Of a DNA stretch of 64,000 bases, positions 59,201 through 64,000 are shown in pieces. Location: contig NMRA01000006.1 of assembly GCA_002633005.1 (NCBI GenBank), forward strand, positions 2,211,507-2,275,506. Direction: 5' to 3'. Each line of letters starts with the position of its first letter. The stretch's first letter is position 1. This stretch comes from Phoronis australis (lineage: Eukaryota > Phoronida > Phoronidae). The notes under the pieces were generated by a model. It saw nothing but the letters and a program-made list of their open reading frames with translations, was not told the DNA's origin and made no database searches. A program made the position numbers and the translations under genes.

Positions 59201-60465
59201 ATGAATTTTAGTCATAATCTCTGTAGTTAAAAAGCGTCACGTTTCAAAACATTTCTGTCCGTAGTAGCTTCAAACTTGGGAGTAATATAGCACAGTGGTC
59301 TCACTTTCACGGAATAGAAATAAATGCGGGTTAGTGTATGCATTGAAAATACTTTCTTTTTATTTTCAATCGAGACTTAAGCATGTTTGAAGAAGCTGAT
59401 GTTTTGAAAAGTATGAAGAATAAAATCTCCAGCACCCAATGAACTTCCACCCGAATTCTTTTGTAAAAAAAACATCGAAGCATTTATTAACAAAGCACTA
59501 ATTGTGCTCCCGAATCCTTGTTTTTGATTTTGAATAGTTTCGAATTGAAACTGGACGAATTTTTCATGAAGATTCGAATTCTTTGAACAATCAGCTAGCT
59601 ATTTCAATCGACAAATTAACTTTCAAAACAGAAAGACTTTGTTCTAATCCCAGAGTAAAAACATTTGACTGATATCGTGATCTTTTGAAAGAAAATATCA
59701 GGGACCTGTTCCAAGAAACTGAATCAAGTTCATTTTTGACTTAAGTTTAAGATTTGTCTTAACTTCCAAACTTTGAAACTTCCATATTCGGTATAGTAAA
59801 AATTACGACAAAACTTGTGTCAAACACTTAAGTCAAACTTAAGATCTCTTTCTTGAATTGGTTTTGAGACAAATTTAACTTTTATTTTGAAATTTACTAA
59901 ACTCTAAGATTTGTCTTAACTAAGTCAGTTTTGTTGGAACGGGACCCTGGCAGCTAAAAATAAAGCGGGAAGAAAACGTATGCAAAACAAATCCAAATGG
60001 ACAAAACGCTTTGAAGCCGAAACAAGATTAAAAAAATTCATTGTGGATGGAGGGACGAACATTTTAGATCACTTGGTGTTGTAAACACAAAATTTTTTGG
60101 AGTGAATATCTTACTTTATTTTCAGAATTTCAGTAATATAGAATAGGAAAAAACAAGGAAAAAATCATACATATGGCTTATCGAAAAGAACCGGATAATA
60201 ACAATATTTTGGAATATTGGACATTTTAAAGTAGCTGCAGTGAAGAAAAGTAATTGTCAGATATCCATCCAATATTATTTAACCTCCATTGACCTAATCG
60301 GGCTTGTGGGTCTATTTTGTGCAAGTAAATTCTGTGCAGTAAACGTCCAAGGTGTAAGGATATTTTTCAAAAGTGTGTTAAACAAAATACCTCTCCAACT
60401 GCACAAGCAAACTTTGCAGAAAAGGGTTTTCAAATAGACATAAACAAATGAACATGTCTCTACTA
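59201..60465. other. Intergenic spacer upstream of PDI
   Basis: AT-rich; contains one inverted-repeat element (59699-59949) and no recognised gene. Confidence 0.5.
59699..59949. mobile_element. MITE-like element, about 250 bp
   Basis: Left end CAGGGACCTGTTCCAAGAAA and reverse complement of right end CAGGGTCCCGTTCCAACAAA form imperfect terminal inverted repeats. The interior holds repeated 'cttaagtttaagatttgtcttaa' blocks. CAGGG ends suggest hAT. I see no target duplication. Confidence 0.6.
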
Positions 60466-60466
60466 T

Positions 60467-60721
60467 CTAGCTTTCAAATGTACCGCAGAAATGTTGCCTA
60501 CAGATTTGTATTTTGAGTAGAATTTTGGAAAAAAGCTTGTGAAAAGTTGAACAGCAGCAGCGGATTTGACTTAGGGCAGAAATAACTCTCTTGGCCACCG
60601 GAGATTCCTTCGCAGACTTGTCGCCATCTTCAACACCGTACAGCTCGATACTTTCCACCTCATCAACAAGAGTTTCCAATGTTGACTCAACCGCCTCAGA
60701 TGGTGCCGGTGACGCTGAGGT
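60467..60721 (-). CDS. Possible exon of an unrecognised acidic protein
   Basis: Open frame preceded by a GTGACAG that could be an acceptor, although the pyrimidine tract is poor. It reads SASPAPSEAVESTLETLVDE, VESIELYGVEDGDKSAKES, then PVAKRVISALSQ, and ends in a Cys-rich tail at a TAG stop. The acidic, Ser/Glu-rich composition looks coding, but I recognise no family, and an inverted-repeat element sits directly upstream. Confidence 0.25.
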   Translation of the reverse strand, partial: TSASPAPSEAVESTLETLVDEVESIELYGVEDGDKSAKESPVAKRVISALSQIRCCCSTFHKLFSKILLKIQICRQHFCGTFES

Positions 60722-60742
60722 CAACTGTCACCCTAACACAGT

Positions 60743-60972
60743 GCGCGCACCAAGCCTAAAAATGGGGAAGGGGCTCGAATTTTTGTAAATGCGTACCTTT
60801 TACTAAGATTCACCGAATTTTGGTAGTTCCTACCTTTTCAGTGGACTTTTGTCTAATTTTCTATTTTTTTCGGAGTTTTTGTTTCTCTGAGGCAGACTTT
60901 TTGCCCAAATGAGGGGGGGGGGGGGGNNGGGGGTCGTCCAAGCCCCTCCCCCCCCGCGGCCTGGGTGCGCGC
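60743..60972. mobile_element. Short inverted-repeat element with G/C-run core
   Basis: Ends GCGCGCACCAAGCC and GGCCTGGGTGCGCGC are imperfect inverted repeats. Between them lie 'agtggacttttgtct', 'tttttgtttctctgaggc.gac' and a G run containing the nn at 60927-60928. The same inner block recurs at about 63290-63375, so this is a dispersed family. Confidence 0.5.
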
Positions 60973-61630
60973 ATGTAACAGCTGCCGTCTTGACCACCGG
61001 TAAGATCACAGTGAGGTTTGAAGTCCAATGTTGTTAACGCTAACAAGCCTTGTTCTTCTAAAGCCATCATATAATTAAAGGCCAGACCTACATGACAGGA
61101 TACTGTCATAAATAAGTATTTACAGAAATGCGGCTACAGGAAGAAACTTAGGGAAATACAGTTTGGCTTAAATTTTGCAATGCCCACTAACAAAAAGAAA
61201 CTATAATAGGCGTTCGCAATATTTACCGACAATGCTGTATTTTCGACAATCACTTTTTTAATTCAAGAGACTTCCGCAAATCTTGGCAGCATTTAGACAC
61301 GACATTTTGATTCGGGTACCCGCTGAGAGTCTCTATTGACTGAGACACTTGAATGGCACTAATTTGCATACGGCATTGGGCCACGCATAAGGACATTTTT
61401 AAAGAAGATTGTCCACCCCCGCCTCCCGTTCAGTAACGCTAGGACCTCGCTAAAAAGCAAGACTTCACGAGATTATGTCAGATATTGCCGTGTATTTTAA
61501 ATACGAACACGTGACTTTGACTAGATTTTAGCTAGGTTCTAGCGTAGGTACCTAACGACTACTGAACGCACGCCTGGCCAACCCGCGATCAAGAACGCCT
61601 GGAAAGCAAGAACGAGGCTTTGCACCAAAA
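60973..61630. other. Spacer and possible promoter of the downstream plus-strand gene
   Basis: No gene seen. GC content rises towards 61550-61620 just before the candidate start at 61631. Confidence 0.3.
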
Positions 61631-63112
61631 ATGGAAGACGACAATGACGTACCCGGTGAGTTTAAGTGACATTTTCTTCTTAAATAGCGGCCACTTTGTT
61701 GCGAATGCGATTCACAGAAAAGCTTCACAACTTAGCCTCTGTTGCAGATCTGAAATGACGCTTGGCTTTTGCTTATTTTATAAAATAAAGGGCGCAGAAA
61801 GTAATGGCTTTCGGTAAAGTGCATTGCGCCTCGTATAAATTATACTATAATCGACAATTTCTACTTGTCATTCGCAGTTCCAGGGTTCTAAAATAGAGAC
61901 GTGTGACGTTTATAGCAAGTTAATCGTAAGCCTACCTGGGGACATCTTTCTTATGTTTTGTGAAACAGTTCGAAACATTTACCAATACAAGCAGGTCCTT
62001 GTGTGAGACATCGATTGGGAACGATCGTGAATGCAAAAAAGCGATCGTGAACGCACATTAATTTTTTTCTTTGCAATTGGCCTGAATAATCGTTCAAGTT
62101 ACGGTGTTATGTCAATAATTTCAACTCTGTTCCTGAATTAGTTGACGGGTTGGTTGTTGAATCAGGGCCGTAGGAAGCGAGGGGGGGGNAAAAATTTTCG
62201 GGCATCATGGTTAAGTCGTGGCAACCGACGCGGAGGGCATGGACAGTCGAGAAAAGAACGACTGCTAAATGCGGATAAAATAGAAAACTCAAGAGAACAT
62301 TTTACAACTCAGTGCATGGTTTACCTTTTGAGGATCATGGCCAGGACATTGTTGTTGGGGTCTCCGCTTTCGCAGCACAGGTCGTCTAAATACACTTGGA
62401 AACGTGCACGTAATGATTCATGCGCATATTTCGAAAAATCGACAAAATTTGTAAAGTGAAGCTTTCGTATTAATTTATTGGATTTTTAAATTCAGTAAGT
62501 CAATTTTGCGACTGCAAACCCATATCTTTCCAAAGGCCCCTCTCTGGCAAGGGATAACGGAGACAACTGTCGCTTTTTTCTCGAATTGTATATCACTTGA
62601 GAAAAATTGATGACCTAACAGATATCATCAATTGGTGCACATTTCTTGATTTTTGAAAATGTAGATATTTTCACATAGAGGGGCCCCACTTCTGAAGGAG
62701 GCCATTGATGACATTCAAGTGACCACAGTTTTTATATTTCTATTGACAAATTCTTAAGGGTAAGTTAACGGAGAGAGGACCCAATGTTGGACTCGATTAC
62801 GTCTATTTTCCTGATTTTTTTGTGAAATCGTGCAGCCAACTTTGATGTTGAAGAAGGTCACTTCCTGCATCGTCGTCTGACCACACGATGGTGGAATGAA
62901 CTGTCACTCTTTTCCAAGCTTAATGATGTTTAACTTTTCATTCTTCAGGTGTCCCATTTCAGACGGCACCCTCTCTCGGTGGAGCAGTTCGGAGAAATGT
63001 CCCTTTGTCCCTCTTTACATGTAAATCCGACACTGCCAAGGGTTCAAGAGGGAAGCTGTTATTCGAAATTCACAAAAAACTCAAAACATTCGGGTGCACA
63101 GCACATTATTAA
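61631..63112 (+). CDS. Candidate plus-strand gene start, two exons
   Basis: Exon 1, 61631-61655, starts at ATG and encodes MEDDNDVP before a perfect GTGAGT donor in phase 1. Exon 2 begins at 62949 after CATTCTTCAG, completes the codon and reads GVPFQTAPSLGGAVRRNVPL; it then either runs to a TAA at 63110-63112 (62 residues in all) or is cut by a GTAAAT donor at 63021, leading to exons outside the window. No family recognised. The evidence is the ATG, matching phase and good splice sites. Confidence 0.4.
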
Positions 63113-64000
63113 CAAGACATTCGACCCAAACAACCAAAAATGTGAAAAAATGCAATAGGATTGACCGCTATTGTAAGGGAGTCAGGAATTTTAAAGAACG
63201 TGAAGACTGCTGTTTTTTAATTACAAAAAACGAATACGGGGTTCGTTTAGGGCTATGACTTGTGCATACGCCGTATCCTGCCCTTTTAGTGGACTTTTGT
63301 CTCGTTTTTCTCGGACTTTTTGTTTCTCTGAGGCGGACCTTTTTGTCCACTTTTCCATCGAGCTTCCCAAGCCCCCCAGTTGAAATGTGTACATTTTTGG
63401 GACCACTCTGTATCTTTTTCCCCAGCAATCTGAAACTGGACTACCGGCTGTGTTTCATCAAGTGATTCTGAAACGGCCACAGAGGCACTCATACCAGGCA
63501 CCTGGGGACCTCAAATTCCAAAAATTATTTCAAAGAGTCCCCATAATATAAAAATAATTGCAGGTGGTCTGATACACGTTGTACCAGACGTGCGCAGGCT
63601 TTGCATGTGGGCCCATTGCACTAATCACCTGGAAATATTTTTATGCTTTAGTAATATATGGTTAAAACCGAGCTGAGGAGCTAGAAACCTGGCTCAAGGG
63701 TTTAGCATTGTGATCTTGTGGTAAAGAAAGCGGGCACTTATCAACAAGGCCACACTGCCTCCTCTAAAGAGACCCCATAATAAAATGAAGTTTTCTCGAA
63801 AATGGATCATAATAAAAGGAACCTTGACCTTTGACCCAGCTATAGCTACTTCAGGCAGCTCTCAGCTACTCGTCAGTGCGCTCGGGACCTAGACGCATTC
63901 TTACGCCGTGAATCTTTGTTGGTTCACGGTTACTAAAATCTTGATGGCTGCATCCCCGGTATTATCTTCACCTATGGCGGACGTGGGGGGGGGGGGGGGG
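63113..64000. other. Repeat-rich right edge
   Basis: Holds a second copy of the block found at 60830-60960 (at about 63290-63375, 'agtggacttttgtctc', 'tttttgtttctctgaggcggac'), then unremarkable DNA, and ends in a run of 16 G (63985-64000), probably a contig end. Confidence 0.5.

Overview
The window is intron-rich animal nuclear DNA. All three well-supported genes are split by GT-AG introns, and noncoding DNA is AT-rich and full of short transposon-like repeats. The gene content (an NR1-like nuclear receptor with an unusual DNA-binding domain, a FERRY3/C12orf4 homologue, a P4HB-type protein disulfide isomerase), moderate intron sizes and heterozygous assembly artefacts suggest a marine invertebrate. 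A deuterostome such as a cephalochordate or hemichordate is my best guess, but the sequence does not prove it.

Layout. (1) Minus strand, 1-27509: a nuclear receptor gene running from a 46-base first coding exon (27464-27509), across an 18 kb intron full of repeats, to the ligand-binding-domain exon at 1-153. It continues off the left edge. The second zinc finger is encoded twice, by two adjacent 151-base exons (7701-7851 and 7485-7635). (2) 27510-29755: head-to-head intergenic region, probably a shared promoter, with two decayed tRNA-like repeats. (3) Plus strand, 29756-44400: a 12-coding-exon FERRY3 (C12orf4) homologue of about 538 residues. (4) 44401-47424: convergent 3' flanks. (5) Minus strand, 47425-59053: a PDI gene of 10 exon positions, about 514 residues, with signal peptide, two CGHC active sites and a KEEL terminus. 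Its fifth exon is also duplicated in tandem (53276-53380 and 53091-53195, 105 bases each). (6) 59054-61630: PDI promoter with an ERSE-like site, then repeats and one weak minus-strand exon candidate. (7) 61631-63112: a weakly supported two-exon plus-strand gene start. (8) The right edge is repeats ending in a G run.

Main points of interest: two unrelated genes each carry a tandem, splice-competent, equal-length pair of homologous exons with a very short interval between them (65 and 80 bases). In the receptor the choice rewrites the D-box of the second zinc finger. In PDI it rewrites the b/b' domain boundary next to the substrate-binding domain. Neither isoform system is known to me. The receptor pair cannot be spliced together without a frameshift; the PDI pair could.

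Assembly caution: at 5127, 10519, 24618 and 51092 a lone n separates near-identical direct repeats of 0.4-1.2 kb. These look like unmerged allelic contig ends and not real duplications. One of them duplicates receptor exon 5.
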